This document shows, piece after piece, positions 37,564 to 47,033 of a stretch of DNA of 64,000 nt. Position 1 is the first letter of the stretch, and each line of letters begins with the position of its first letter. The position numbers and the translations under genes are program-made. The DNA comes from Hymenobacter sp. YC55 (GTDB taxonomy: Bacteria > Bacteroidota > Bacteroidia > Cytophagales > Hymenobacteraceae), in the NCBI RefSeq assembly GCF_029433095.1, contig NZ_JARNTX010000001.1, positions 1,240,001 to 1,304,000 of the forward strand. The letters run 5' to 3'. The notes beneath the pieces are model-generated. The model searched no databases. It was not told where the DNA came from and saw only the letters and a list, made by a program, of their open reading frames with translations.

Positions 37564-37598
37564 AAAAAAGCCCGCCAACGCATTTAACGTTGGCGGGC
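37564..37598 (-). terminator. Terminator of the FG-GAP protein gene
   Basis: An 11-base-pair stem (37570-37580 with 37588-37598) with a seven-base loop is followed on the reverse strand by six T residues. It lies about 100 bases after the stop at 37697. Confidence 0.88.
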
Positions 37599-37696
37599 CG
37601 TAAAGGTACGACGGAAGTAGGGCGGTAAGGCAACACGCAGTTAGCCGGTGCCTTTTCCCGCACGACCGAAAGGCAGTCGTACTTGGTTGAGGCCAC

Positions 37697-40630
37697 TTAC
37701 TGCACCGCTAGGCGGCTCGATTGGGCGCCACTGCGCACCAAGTACACCCCAGCTGGTAGCCCATCCGGCAAGCGTAATTCTTTGCTGCCATTTTCGTCGG
37801 CGGTGATGCGCATCACCCGCCGTCCGGTGGCATCGAACACCTCAACTACGGCCCCTGGCGCAACCCCGGCTACGGTGAGCTGGCTATGGGCTGGGTTGGG
37901 GTACACGCGCAGCGTACGGGCAACGTCGCCCAGGGCTACTGTCCGTACCGGCGAGTAAGTGGCCGTACCATCCTGGTCGACTTGCCGCAGACGGTAGTAG
38001 AGCAAGGCCACATCCGTTGGGTATGTTGCATCATCGAAAGTGTAGTCGCTGGGGCGAGTGCTGGTGCCTTGAGCGGCTACCTGACCAATGGGTTGGAAGG
38101 TGCGGCCGTCGCGGCTGCGCTCCACTTCAAACCGCGCGCTGTTTTGCTCCGAGGCTGTGCGCCAACGTAGTTGTACCGAGGTATTACGCTGCTCGGCCGT
38201 GAAACTGGTGAGCTCTACAGGTAGCGGCCGGGAACTGCCCGTGAGATAAAACTCCGAGAAATGGTCGGCTACCGCTACCTCTGCCACAAACCAGGGCACG
38301 TCGTTGCCAGGAGTGCTGGCTGGGGCAGCTAGCACAACGGAATTGCCGTAGATGAAGTCGTTGTTTTCAAAGTCGCAGTCTTCATCATTGTTTTCGCTAC
38401 TGTATTGAGTGACCTTGAGGTTGCTATAACTTACGGCTGGGTCAACAGTCTGGAGGCGCGCCATCTCACTGTTCAGACCATAGAAGCGCATGTTTATGGT
38501 TTGGTTTGGGAAGTTGCCGTTTCGGGCCGTTACCACAAAGTTGCGGTCGAGGTAATAGTGGTTGCGTCCGTCTTGGCGCACAGGCGTACTGGATTCGATT
38601 ACTTGGAGACCAACCGCAACGGTGACCAAGCTATTGCGCGTGTCCTGGATGGCAGCTATTACATCACCTTCTGCCGTAAACAAGTAATGCCAAGCCCCGT
38701 CACCGGTAGCATTGATGGTATTCGACGTGAGGCAGCTGGTTGTGCCATCGAACACTTTTAACACATTGAAGGCTGGATTGCTGGCGTCGTTGCCAGGCGA
38801 ATTGGTCACGACTACGGGGCTATTGCCCACCGCCGCACCAGCCGGTACAATGGCTGTAAGGGAGCTAGAGGAGTTTAACGTTACGCTGCTGGCCGGCACG
38901 CCGCCGAAGCTAACCGTGCTGTTGTTGGTGAAGTTGGTCCCGGTGATGGTTACGGGCATGCCCGGCAACTCGGCGGCTGGGCTCACGCTGGTGATAGTAG
39001 GTACTTGCGCTTGATCTTGGTTGAGGCGTACGCTTGAGGAACCACTTAGGAAATTGGCCGTCACGAAGTCTAAGTCGCCATCATTATCCAAGTCGCCTAC
39101 CGCTACACTACGAGAATCTAGACCTACTGTAACGTCTTGATTACCATCAAAATTACCAGTGCCATCATTGAGGCGCACACTTACGGTACCATTAGGATCA
39201 TTATTCGCTGTGAGTAAGTCTAAGTCCCCGTCGGCGTCTACGTCACCTACTGTCACGCTTTGTGGCGTCGAGCCCACAAGTACCTCTTGGCTACCACTGA
39301 AGTTGCCATTGCTATCATTGAGGCGCACACTCACTGTGCTGCTGCTGGAATTGCCAGGATTTCCATTGTTTGCCGCTAGTATATCAAGGTCACCGTCGCC
39401 ATCCACATCGCTTACTGCTAGGCCTTGAGGGCGAGTGCCCACTGTTACATCCTGGCCTCTTGTGAATACGCCTGTATTTGAGCCAGTAGCATCACCTCCG
39501 TTCAAATGGGTACTTACCCTGTTTTGACTGTTGCTGGTAGCAAGCAGGTCTAAGTCGCCATCACCATCTATGTCACCTATTGCTACAACCCTAACTTGGT
39601 TACCGGTGGATAGCTCCTGACGATTCTCTTCAAAATCGCCATTGCCTTTATTGAGGCGTACACTCAGAGAACTACCAGAATTATTAGCTACGATTAAGTC
39701 CAGGTCCCCATCGCCGTCAATGTCACCTAGTACCATACTAGCAGGGTCATTACTCACAGACACGTTTTGGCCGGTATCAGTGAAAGTACCACTGCCATCG
39801 TTGAGGCGTACACTTACCGTGCTGCTTGCGGTCTGGCTTGAGTTGCCACCGTTCGCACAAAGCAAATCCAAGTCCCCATCTCCGTCGACATCCCCGGTGG
39901 CCACGTAATACGGGACTTTTCCTACAGCTACGTTCTGATGAGTGGTGCTGAATGTGCCCGCCCCGTCATTGAAGCGCACGTTCACCGTGCCGGGACGGTC
40001 ACCTGTGCCGCTGCCTGCGTTGGCTGTTAGTAGATCCAGGCTGCCGTCCCCGTTTACGTCTGCTAGAACTGAGTTTCTAGGATTGGAGCCCACACCCACG
40101 TTCAGGTTGCCGCTGAAGGTGCCTTTGCCACCACCGCCCGTAGCGGTAGTGAACTGAAACACCTGCTTGCTGACTCCGGCGCCGTTTGTGCCTTTCAGCG
40201 TGGCCGGAATGGTAGCAAATACCGTTTCACCAGGCTTGAAATCAGTGGTAGGATCAAACGTAACGGTAGAGCCGTTGGTCGTGTATACGCCAGCTTTCTT
40301 GCCTCCTGCCTGCGAGGAATATACCGTAAGGTTGTTGCCCGTAGCGGCATCGATAGTCCCGGAGAAGGTAACTGCCACAGGCGTGGCGCGGGCGGCTGTC
40401 ACGGCGTTGCGCGTTGGCGAAAGCGCCGTGACCGTTGGGCCTTGGGCCAGAACTGCGCCAGCCGGAGCCAAGCTTAGTAGGAGAGTGCCCAACATACCAG
40501 CCAAGCGTTGTGTAGCAATGTGCAGCGCCCAACGAAGAGAGGAAGTGGCTGCGACTCGTGCATCCACAGCTGAGTGCTTTAGAGCCAATGGCTGCCCCGG
40601 TGAAGTCGAAGAAAAGTAGTTGTTTTTCAT
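37697..40630 (-). CDS. Secreted seven-repeat FG-GAP/VCBS protein with TIG and T9SS domains
   Basis: A 977-residue surface or secreted protein, started at the ATG at 40630. After a long N-terminus and a membrane segment ending AVLAQ comes a Big_5-type Ig-like domain (TVTALSPTRNAV, with FKPGETVFATIP). Seven repeats of the calcium-binding type D-(V/I/L)-D-x-DGDLDLL follow, enough for a seven-bladed propeller. Then come an IPT/TIG domain (PTITSVSPAAELPGMPVTI), a ~180-residue region, a fibronectin-like segment (ELTSFTAEQRNTSVQLRW) and a T9SS sorting domain (LRVYPNPAHSQLTV to the end). Probably adhesion or ligand binding; the target is unknown. Confidence 0.88.
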   Translation of the reverse strand: MKNNYFSSTSPGQPLALKHSAVDARVAATSSLRWALHIATQRLAGMLGTLLLSLAPAGAVLAQGPTVTALSPTRNAVTAARATPVAVTFSGTIDAATGNNLTVYSSQAGGKKAGVYTTNGSTVTFDPTTDFKPGETVFATIPATLKGTNGAGVSKQVFQFTTATGGGGKGTFSGNLNVGVGSNPRNSVLADVNGDGSLDLLTANAGSGTGDRPGTVNVRFNDGAGTFSTTHQNVAVGKVPYYVATGDVDGDGDLDLLCANGGNSSQTASSTVSVRLNDGSGTFTDTGQNVSVSNDPASMVLGDIDGDGDLDLIVANNSGSSLSVRLNKGNGDFEENRQELSTGNQVRVVAIGDIDGDGDLDLLATSNSQNRVSTHLNGGDATGSNTGVFTRGQDVTVGTRPQGLAVSDVDGDGDLDILAANNGNPGNSSSSTVSVRLNDSNGNFSGSQEVLVGSTPQSVTVGDVDADGDLDLLTANNDPNGTVSVRLNDGTGNFDGNQDVTVGLDSRSVAVGDLDNDGDLDFVTANFLSGSSSVRLNQDQAQVPTITSVSPAAELPGMPVTITGTNFTNNSTVSFGGVPASSVTLNSSSSLTAIVPAGAAVGNSPVVVTNSPGNDASNPAFNVLKVFDGTTSCLTSNTINATGDGAWHYLFTAEGDVIAAIQDTRNSLVTVAVGLQVIESSTPVRQDGRNHYYLDRNFVVTARNGNFPNQTINMRFYGLNSEMARLQTVDPAVSYSNLKVTQYSSENNDEDCDFENNDFIYGNSVVLAAPASTPGNDVPWFVAEVAVADHFSEFYLTGSSRPLPVELTSFTAEQRNTSVQLRWRTASEQNSARFEVERSRDGRTFQPIGQVAAQGTSTRPSDYTFDDATYPTDVALLYYRLRQVDQDGTATYSPVRTVALGDVARTLRVYPNPAHSQLTVAGVAPGAVVEVFDATGRRVMRITADENGSKELRLPDGLPAGVYLVRSGAQSSRLAVQ

Positions 40631-41151
40631 GCTGCGTTGCGCTGTCAAAACGGAAGTGCCCTCGGTAATTGTTGTATTACCGCACTCTGTTCATGGAAGA
40701 AAATCAGGATTCAGGAAGCAGGTGCCTGAGTGTAGCAGCTTCTTGAACAGGAAGAGTGGAGCAACAGATCGTGTTCTTGATGCTCCGCTGAAGCAGTAGG
40801 TAGTTCTGCTTTCCGTTGCGCTGCTGGCTATCGAGACGCCGCTTTTTCTTATTCTCGATTTTCATCGAACAGGAAAGCTTCCGGTTCTTGGCAGTAAAGC
40901 GTGTACTTAGAATGGAACGGTATTGTTCAAAACTAATAAATATTGTTACAAAATTGGCGTGCAGATTCGCAAAAAGCAGATTGTTCTTAGTGCCGCCTTC
41001 AGACAAGCCTTTCATCCAACAACGCCAACGGCTCAGGCCACCAGCATAGAATGCGCTAGTGAACCGAGCCGTTGGCGTTCTTGGAATGCGAAAACAGTTC
41101 TACTTAGTAGTTAACCACTAAAGACCTGCTTGTAAGCGTGGCTAAGGCAGT
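40631..41151. other. Intergenic region upstream of the FG-GAP protein gene
   Basis: About 520 bases without a supported gene. It holds the peptidase-unit terminator (41021-41079) at one end and presumably the FG-GAP gene promoter. Confidence 0.55.
41021..41079 (-). terminator. Terminator of the lipoprotein-peptidase unit
   Basis: A perfect 14-base-pair stem (41021-41034 with 41066-41079) with a 31-base loop lies about 70 bases after the hydrolase stop. The T run is weak, so termination strength is uncertain. Confidence 0.6.
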
Positions 41152-42201
41152 TTATAGCGCCACTTTCTTTTCGCCTTTATTCACACCCAACACAAACTTG
41201 ATTAGGCCATTCATGTAGGTTTGCTGGTCGTCGTAGAGGCTCATGTGGCTACCGTTGGGGCAGATGAGGGCCGTACCGTTCTGCACTTGGATGGCAATGC
41301 GGCGCATATGCTCTGGGTCCATGGTATCGTACTTGCCCCCGATGGAGAGGACGGGCACCGAAAGCTTGGGCAAGTCCTTGGTTCGGTCCCAGGTGGTGAG
41401 CTTGCCAGCAATGCCAAACTCGCTTGGGCCCTGCATGGTCACGTAGAGCGACTGGTTCATCTTGGCGAACGAACGGTTGACGGGTTCGGGCCACTGTTCG
41501 AGCGGGAGGCGACAGATGTGCTCGACGTAGAAGTTGGGCATCAGTAGCTCCATGTAGCGCGGATTCTCGAAATCTTTGCGAGCTTCAATCTGCCGGATTT
41601 CCGCTAGCACCTCGGGCTTCATCTGCTTGGCCAGCACGTCGTTGGCATATTTGCCGTACTCCGGGCAACTCATCATCATGTTGGAAATGATGAGGCCCTT
41701 AAGGTTCTGCTGGTACTTGAAGGCGTACTCGGCGGCCAGGATGCCACCCCAGGAGTGGCCGAGCAGGTAAAAGTTGTCGTTGGTGAGGTGAAGGGCTTTG
41801 CGCACCTGCTCGACTTCCTCTACGCAGCGCGGCAAGCTCCACATGGCCGTGTCCTTGGGGTTGTCGGAGTTGCCGCAGCCGAGCTGGTCGTAGTAGATGA
41901 ACTCGATGCCTTCGGCAGGCAAGAAGTTTTCCATGCACTCGAAGTACTCGTGCGTGGCCCCAGGGCCGCCGTTGAGCAGCAGCACCTTCATCTTGGGGTT
42001 GTTGCCGAAGCGCTTGGTCCAGACGTTGAACTTGCCTTTAGGCGTGGTAATCGGGATGACTTGTACGCCACCGTCCTGCACACCTGATTCAGTGCGTTGG
42101 AAGTAGGTAGTAGCGGGAGAGGCAGCTGTTTCTTGCTTGGGCTGTGTGGTGCAGGCGGTGAGGAGCAGTAGAAGAAAGCCTTGAGTTAAATTCATTTTCA
42201 T
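41152..42201 (-). CDS. Proline iminopeptidase-like alpha/beta hydrolase lipoprotein (S33)
   Basis: A 349-residue alpha/beta hydrolase, probably releasing N-terminal proline from peptides in the periplasm. A signal peptide with lipobox LLTAC puts the mature N-terminus on the membrane. GGPG is the oxyanion motif and GHSWGG holds the nucleophile serine. The histidine of the triad is likely in CPNGSHMSLYDD. I used the ATG at 42201; an ATG two codons later also fits. It follows the coiled-coil lipoprotein gene after 87 bases with no terminator between them, so the two form a unit. Confidence 0.88.
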   Translation of the reverse strand: MKMNLTQGFLLLLLTACTTQPKQETAASPATTYFQRTESGVQDGGVQVIPITTPKGKFNVWTKRFGNNPKMKVLLLNGGPGATHEYFECMENFLPAEGIEFIYYDQLGCGNSDNPKDTAMWSLPRCVEEVEQVRKALHLTNDNFYLLGHSWGGILAAEYAFKYQQNLKGLIISNMMMSCPEYGKYANDVLAKQMKPEVLAEIRQIEARKDFENPRYMELLMPNFYVEHICRLPLEQWPEPVNRSFAKMNQSLYVTMQGPSEFGIAGKLTTWDRTKDLPKLSVPVLSIGGKYDTMDPEHMRRIAIQVQNGTALICPNGSHMSLYDDQQTYMNGLIKFVLGVNKGEKKVAL

Positions 42202-42288
42202 CGTAAGAGCCAGTGACGAGCGTAGTTGGGATACCAATGTAAACTTAAAAGAACCACGCTTCTCCATTGATTAGCTCCTACAAGTCAG

Positions 42289-42924
42289 CTATTGCATGTA
42301 GCGCACACTACTCGGCGATATAAGAAACACATCCGTGCGTTGGTGGCCCTTCATATCATGACTAATGGCTAATAGCGGCCGCTCTTTAGTGCTACCCTTT
42401 GCAGAAACAAATTTTGCCAGATAAAACGGCCCGAGACGAAATAGATGATACTCCTCCGGAATATCGTACGTACTGACGGTTACATACACGTAGTGCGAAC
42501 AATTGCAGTAATCCAGCGTGGTATCGGCTGGTCCATTGCAGACGCGATACGCTCGCACTTGATAATCCTCAGCAGTTAGTGAAATGGTAGAGTCAGCTAG
42601 GCTTAGTACTTCTGCCATTTCCGTGTCCTTTAGCTTCGACACCTCCGGCGTATGGTACAAAATGCCCTTTGTCGGCACGACGGTTGTAACAGTCTGCTTG
42701 ACAGGGTGTAGTTGCGCTTCCTGCGTTGCTACAGTTGCCGCTGCTCTAGCTAAATCTTCCTGCAAATAGCGAACACTGTCGTGCTGAGTAACTATCTGCT
42801 GGTTTAGGTTAATTATTCGTTGCTTCAGCTGGGCAATGATTTGAACATCTTCTGGACGAGACTTTGTCTCACAGCTTGTAAGCAGTACGCCTACAAGAAA
42901 GTAAGCGTGGTAAGATAATTTCAT
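42289..42924 (-). CDS. Coiled-coil lipoprotein of unknown function
   Basis: A 211-residue lipoprotein with lipobox LLTSC (Cys18). Residues about 28-70 are a predicted coiled coil (QLKQRIINLNQQIVTQHDSV, then LARAAATVATQEAQ). The C-terminal domain has several cysteines (CNGPADTTLDYCNC) and beta-like stretches. I recognise no family. It precedes the proline iminopeptidase-like gene on the same strand. Confidence 0.75.
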   Translation of the reverse strand: MKLSYHAYFLVGVLLTSCETKSRPEDVQIIAQLKQRIINLNQQIVTQHDSVRYLQEDLARAAATVATQEAQLHPVKQTVTTVVPTKGILYHTPEVSKLKDTEMAEVLSLADSTISLTAEDYQVRAYRVCNGPADTTLDYCNCSHYVYVTVSTYDIPEEYHLFRLGPFYLAKFVSAKGSTKERPLLAISHDMKGHQRTDVFLISPSSVRYMQ

Positions 42925-42947
42925 AAAAACAGGTATACCATAAAAAG

Positions 42948-42981
42948 CAACGGGTAGCTCTATTTGTAGAACTACCCGTTG
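42948..42981 (-). terminator. Terminator of yebC
   Basis: A 10-base-pair stem (42948-42957 with 42972-42981) with a 14-base loop and a T-rich side on the reverse strand lies 39 bases after the yebC stop. Confidence 0.8.
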
Positions 42982-43019
42982 TAAGTATAAAAACTGCTAA
43001 GGCCAGCTAAGTTGAAGCT

Positions 43020-43754
43020 TTATCCGAGCGTGTGGTACACAGCCTGCACGTCGTCGTCCTCTTCGAACTTCTCGATGAGGTTCATGACTTCTTCTAGCTG
43101 GTCGCCTTCCAGGTGCACGGTGGTGTTGGGTACACGCTGGAGTTGCGCCGAAACTACGGCCAACCCTTTTTCTTCGAGGGCCTTCTGCATCTGGCCGAAA
43201 TCCTGGAAGGTGGTTTCCACCACGATAAAGTCTTTCACGTTGCCGTTCTCGTCTTCTTCCTGATCGGCGTACACGTCTTCGGCGCCGGCGTCAATCAGCT
43301 CTAGCTCTAGCTCGTCGAGGTCGAGACCTTCGGCGGCGAGGCGGAATACGCCTTTGCGGGTGAAGGTATAATCGGAAGAGCCAGCGGTGCCGAGGGCGCC
43401 GTTGCCGCGGTTGAAGTACATGCGCACGTTGGCTACGGTGCGGGTAGGGTTGTCGGTGGCAGTTTCAATCACGACGGCCACACCGTGGGGAGCGTAGCCT
43501 TCATATACCACTTCCTGATAATCCTTTTCTTCTTTGCTGCTAGCCCGCTTGATGGCGGCTTCAACCCGGTCTTTGGGCATGTTCACGCCTTTGGCGTTCT
43601 GCATGGCCGTGCGCAAGCGGGAGTTGGTATCGGGGTTGGGGCCGCTTTCCTTTACGGCCATCACAATTTCCCGGCCGATACGGGTGAAGTCTTTAGACAT
43701 CCGGTCCCAGCGCTTCATTTTGCGGCCTTTACGAAATTCAAATGCGCGTCCCAT
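43020..43754 (-). CDS. YebC/PmpR (TACO1) family protein
   Basis: A 244-residue protein of the YebC family, linked in different species to transcription control or to relief of ribosome stalling at proline runs. Family marks are visible: N-terminal KGRKMKRWDRMSKDFTRI, NPDTNSRLRTAMQNAKG, YEGYAPHGVAVVIE and NPTRTVANVR. Length is as expected. It stands alone with its own terminator. Confidence 0.96.
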   Translation of the reverse strand: MGRAFEFRKGRKMKRWDRMSKDFTRIGREIVMAVKESGPNPDTNSRLRTAMQNAKGVNMPKDRVEAAIKRASSKEEKDYQEVVYEGYAPHGVAVVIETATDNPTRTVANVRMYFNRGNGALGTAGSSDYTFTRKGVFRLAAEGLDLDELELELIDAGAEDVYADQEEDENGNVKDFIVVETTFQDFGQMQKALEEKGLAVVSAQLQRVPNTTVHLEGDQLEEVMNLIEKFEEDDDVQAVYHTLG

Positions 43755-43904
43755 CTATGGTAAGTTGGTATAAATGTGAATTGGTGAGTTTTGTGTCGGC
43801 GAGGGTGGGCCGAAAGAGGCGTGCAAGTTAACAGAAAGCCCAGCGGGGCGCAATTGCTATTCACACTATGGGTGGCCTAACGTGCCAAGGCTTCCGGAAA
43901 ACGG

Positions 43905-44345
43905 CTATTGAGCCCGAAGCGTGTACGTGCTATAGTTGCCGGCCGGAAAGCCCTGGATGGTGAGCGTGAGCAGATTATTGCGCAAGCGAAAAGAGCCTTG
44001 GTCGGTGCGGGGCTGGCCTTTCTTGTCGGTGTAGGAGAAGCTGATTTGGTCGCCAGAGAACGTGAACCGGCCGGTTTGGTCGAAGCTCATGGTGGTGCCG
44101 GCATTGGCTAGCTGCAAGTGCTTTTGGTAGGTGCCGTTGGGGCTGAGGGTCAGCGTGCCACCTACCCCTTTGGCGGCAATGGGAGTGGGGCCGCTGCTCT
44201 TATCCAGAATATCGTAGGTGAGGTAGGTATAGGTGGTAAAAAACGACGGTTTAAGCGTGGGAGCCGGTGTGGCCGCTCGTTGTGCCAGCGTAGCCGATGG
44301 AGCGGCCAATACGAGGCAGGCAAGAAAGAAGAGAAGACGAATCAT
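43905..44345 (-). CDS. Small secreted lipocalin-like protein of unknown function
   Basis: A 146-residue protein with a clear signal peptide (about 1-21, ending TLAQ), from the ATG at 44345. The mature part is beta-rich with a GGTLTLSPNGTYQKH segment and a DQTGRFTFSGDQISF strand pair, like small lipocalin-type or META-like domains; no family can be named. It sits between yebC and the metallo-beta-lactamase-fold gene on the same strand, with a terminator in front. Confidence 0.7.
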   Translation of the reverse strand: MIRLLFFLACLVLAAPSATLAQRAATPAPTLKPSFFTTYTYLTYDILDKSSGPTPIAAKGVGGTLTLSPNGTYQKHLQLANAGTTMSFDQTGRFTFSGDQISFSYTDKKGQPRTDQGSFRLRNNLLTLTIQGFPAGNYSTYTLRAQ

Positions 44346-44448
44346 CCCGAAATGTACTACCGCCACGCGGTTTCCTTGCTCACAAAGCAAGCAGTTCGGG
44401 CTAGTCATTGAAGGCGGTGACAAGACTTTGCTCAGCCGCGAAAAGCAA

Positions 44449-44486
44449 ATAGCCTCGGCTCATACACGAGTAGAAGCCGAGGCTAT
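44449..44486 (-). terminator. Terminator of the metallo-beta-lactamase-fold gene
   Basis: A perfect 12-base-pair stem (44449-44460 with 44475-44486) with a 14-base loop lies about 70 bases after the hydrolase stop. Confidence 0.75.
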
Positions 44487-44559
44487 AAGGTTACCGACAG
44501 AGTTGGCCTCGCTCCGCTGATGTGCCTAGCGCGGCTAGCAAGGCTTGTGTTTAGCCTGC

Positions 44560-45552
44560 TTATCGGCTGGAGCCCACTGCGAAGCGGCGAGAGGATACGT
44601 AGTCGGTGGTAGGAAAGGTCTGCTGCTTGCGGCGCCGTTGGCGCTGTAATACAAGTAGTAAGGCGGCCCCTGCCAACAGCCCCACACCCGTGAGGGCCAG
44701 GGTTAGGCGCTGGGGCATTGGGTCGTCGGGGGCAATGGGCAGGTAGGCCACCCCGTTCACATCGAGGCGCGCCGGGTCGTTGACGTAGCGGCCGTAGGTG
44801 GGCATGGGGAAGAAGTTCGCCAGCTTTTGCAGGCCATCGGTGGCTTCGGCCCCTTGAATGGCTGGGCCGTGTCCGCAGCCAATAGCTACCGGGCGCAAAC
44901 CTGCCAGCTTCTGCACCGACTCGCGCACCTGCTGCCAATTATAGTTGAAGGGGGCGCCCGCCACGCTTATTTGCGGCCGTTGCAGCAGCACCGACGGCAC
45001 CGACTCGTGATTGGTAGTGGCAAAGGCATCGGCGCCGAGAAGGGTAGCGTCTTTCTCCCGAAATAAGGCCACTTGGCCCGGAGCATGACCGGGTACGTGG
45101 TACCAGCGCCAGTCGGGAAGGAAGGGCACGGTGTCGGAGTCGGCGGGGAGGGCCTGCACTACGCTGCTCAGTTGGAACGACTGGGGCGGGAAAAACCGGG
45201 CAACAAAGGCCAAGGAACCGCCATTTTCCACGGTAGGGTCGGCGGGCGGATACACGGCTCGGGCCGTGAGGAAAGGCAGCTCGAGCGGGTGCGCAAACAC
45301 GGGCACCTGCCAATGCTCAGCCAGCGCCAACGCCGAGCCGGAGTGGTCCATGTGCCCGTGGGTCAAGATGATAGCCTGTGGACGGCTGCCGAAGTGAAAG
45401 TGCGCGTCGGCCGCTGCAATGATACTTTTTTCGGAACCAGGTAGGCCCGTATCTACCAGCACCCATTCGCCGAGGGTGTCTGTTTCAACGAAGTAAAGGT
45501 TTACAAACCGTTGGATGGTAAGCTGGTATACACCAGCAGCTACTTGTTTCAT
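44560..45552 (-). CDS. Metallo-beta-lactamase-fold hydrolase with C-terminal membrane segment
   Basis: A 330-residue protein with the MBL zinc site HGHMDH (His65, His67, Asp69, His70), a second site around HVPGHAPGQ and a GADAF aspartate. An HG-rich CGHGPA motif follows. Residues about 280-305 (LTLALTGVGLLAGAALLLVLQ) form a membrane helix, followed by a basic tail, so the enzyme is tethered by its C-terminus. There is no signal peptide, so the fold may face the cytoplasm. The substrate is unknown. Confidence 0.86.
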   Translation of the reverse strand: MKQVAAGVYQLTIQRFVNLYFVETDTLGEWVLVDTGLPGSEKSIIAAADAHFHFGSRPQAIILTHGHMDHSGSALALAEHWQVPVFAHPLELPFLTARAVYPPADPTVENGGSLAFVARFFPPQSFQLSSVVQALPADSDTVPFLPDWRWYHVPGHAPGQVALFREKDATLLGADAFATTNHESVPSVLLQRPQISVAGAPFNYNWQQVRESVQKLAGLRPVAIGCGHGPAIQGAEATDGLQKLANFFPMPTYGRYVNDPARLDVNGVAYLPIAPDDPMPQRLTLALTGVGLLAGAALLLVLQRQRRRKQQTFPTTDYVSSRRFAVGSSR

Positions 45553-45876
45553 AAATCCAGATGCATAAGGTCTGGCAAGTAGTACGGGATTCTACCTGAA
45601 GAGTAGCACAGGAAAGCAGGGTTTCTCTCTTAGAAAGGTTAAGTTCAACATCTTTCAGCCCGGCCAATTCCCTTGTTCACTACATAGCAATGCAACATAA
45701 GCTAGCATAGTGTTTCGTTTGATTGCCTAGTACTGCACTAATAAGGTCTCGCTGGAAATCTGGTTGCTAAAACCAGCTACTAGCGGGGCCTTTTCTAGAT
45801 TCCTATAAAGAAAAGCAGCTCCCCGATACCGAGGAGCTGCTTTTCTTTATAGGAAAGTGCTGTACGTCAGTACGAC
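45553..45876. other. Intergenic region with the terminator of the Gly/Ser/Thr lipoprotein
   Basis: About 320 bases without a supported gene, containing the long inverted repeat at 45800-45855 and the likely promoter of the MBL-fold gene. Confidence 0.55.
45800..45855 (-). terminator. Terminator of the Gly/Ser/Thr-rich lipoprotein gene
   Basis: A perfect 23-base-pair inverted repeat (45800-45822 with 45833-45855) with a 10-base loop and A/T tracts on both outer sides. It lies 21 bases after the lipoprotein stop. Confidence 0.88.
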
Positions 45877-46323
45877 TTACATACCGCCAGTTGTGCTGCC
45901 GCCAGTAGTCGAGGCGCTGCCTGTAGTAGCGCCACCAGCCGTAGAAGAACCCGTGGTGCTACCGCCGGCCGTAGAAGCGCCGCCAGTTGAAGTGCCACCG
46001 GCAGTGCTGCCACCAGCCGTAGAAGCGCCACCAGCGGTGCTGCCGCCCGTGGTACCAGCCGTAGTGCCAGCATCGGTGGTGCTGCCAGCAGTGCTGCCGC
46101 TAGTGCCCATCGAGCCACCAGCCGTTGAGCCGCCCGACATAGAAGAGTCAGAACCCATACCAGCGTCGGAACCGGTGCCAGCATCAGAAGTTGACGATTC
46201 GGTTGAAGTGCCGGAAGCGCCGCTGCTTTCGCCGCCAGCTTGGCTGCCTTCGCCAGCATTGTTACCGCAAGAAGAGAAAGTGAACGAGGCGGCCGCTAGG
46301 GCCAGGAACAATACCTTTTTCAT
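45877..46323 (-). CDS. Low-complexity Gly/Ser/Thr/Ala lipoprotein
   Basis: A 148-residue lipoprotein, from the ATG at 46323, with lipobox FSSC (Cys19). After the anchor almost the whole chain is built from Gly, Ser, Thr and Ala (STAGG and TTGGS-like units) with a short Asp/Met-containing part (SDAGMGSDSSM). It looks like an unstructured envelope spacer. The opposite strand is also open across it (a Pro/Val-rich frame), which is a by-product of the biased composition. Function unknown. Confidence 0.8.
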   Translation of the reverse strand: MKKVLFLALAAASFTFSSCGNNAGEGSQAGGESSGASGTSTESSTSDAGTGSDAGMGSDSSMSGGSTAGGSMGTSGSTAGSTTDAGTTAGTTGGSTAGGASTAGGSTAGGTSTGGASTAGGSTTGSSTAGGATTGSASTTGGSTTGGM

Positions 46324-47033
46324 AAGTTTGTTTTGGTTGGTAAGAGTGGGGTGAACTACTTCGATTACGGCAGTTAGCCTGGTAGGGTAACTGTGTAACT
46401 TGCTGTTTATACAGCCATTCAACGGGAGGTAACCCGGAATAGACTAATAAATCTTGATTTTGTTATAACTGTTGAGCTTCGCTAAGCTCTTTAAGCTACC
46501 TACGCAAAGCAGTTGCCGGTTCAGCTTGGAAATCAGAGAATGGCGCGTTACTTCCTTTTTGGGGCTTGCAAGGCGTTTTCTAGAGGATTGTTGGTGCAAG
46601 TCTGGTTGCCGATTGGCTGCTCCCCCAACAAGGAGGACGAGAAATAAGAACAACCGAAAAAAAATTGCAAAAGGACGCATAATCTTTTTAAACAAGCCGA
46701 TTTGGAAAGGCGCCACTACGCTAGCCCCGGACCGATACGGAAGTTTTTGTTTTTAGGCCGAGAAAGTCAGATTAAGATTAAGTGAACAGGTCCAGCCTGC
46801 TTGCTAGGCTAGGCTGTATGCAAGCCGCGGAAGCAAGCCACGCAATTTCAGGCTTCATATACTGTATAAGGTCAATAACTTACTTATCGATAGGGGTTTA
46901 CGATTTGGGTAACTCGCTGAAGTAGCTTTGCTGTACTCCCTAAAACACAGCGGCTGGCTTTGCCTAATCTGGTGTTGCCTAAGCATTCAGAAAACTTAAC
47001 TTTCAGCTTTGGCCATACCAATTCAAACTGTGC
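46324..47033. other. Long intergenic region
   Basis: About 710 bases between two divergent genes. I see a candidate -7 box at 46923-46930 and a weak reverse-strand frame (46444-46680) that I do not accept. Nothing else recognisable. Confidence 0.5.
46923..46930 (+). promoter_or_regulatory. Candidate -7 box (TAGCTTTG)
   Basis: TAGCTTTG fits TAnnTTTG about 100 bases before the ATG at 47034. A TTTG at 46904-46907 lies only 15 bases upstream, closer than the usual 19-21. Confidence 0.3.

Noticed and set aside
37886..40619. Several forward-strand open frames across the FG-GAP gene
   Set aside because: They are shadow frames of the repeat-rich gene on the other strand, with the repeats appearing as mirrored low-complexity sequence.
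40704..41015. Reverse-strand open frame of 103 residues upstream of the FG-GAP gene
   Set aside because: No signal, domain or neighbour support; composition looks like non-coding sequence read in frame.
45857..46354. Forward-strand Pro/Val-rich frame opposite the Gly/Ser/Thr lipoprotein
   Set aside because: It is the reverse complement of the low-complexity lipoprotein and runs through its terminator side; the lipoprotein has a lipobox and start.
46444..46680. Possible small basic secreted protein on the reverse strand
   Set aside because: A hydrophobic N-terminus is present, but nothing else supports it; the hydrophobic run could be chance in an AT-rich gap.
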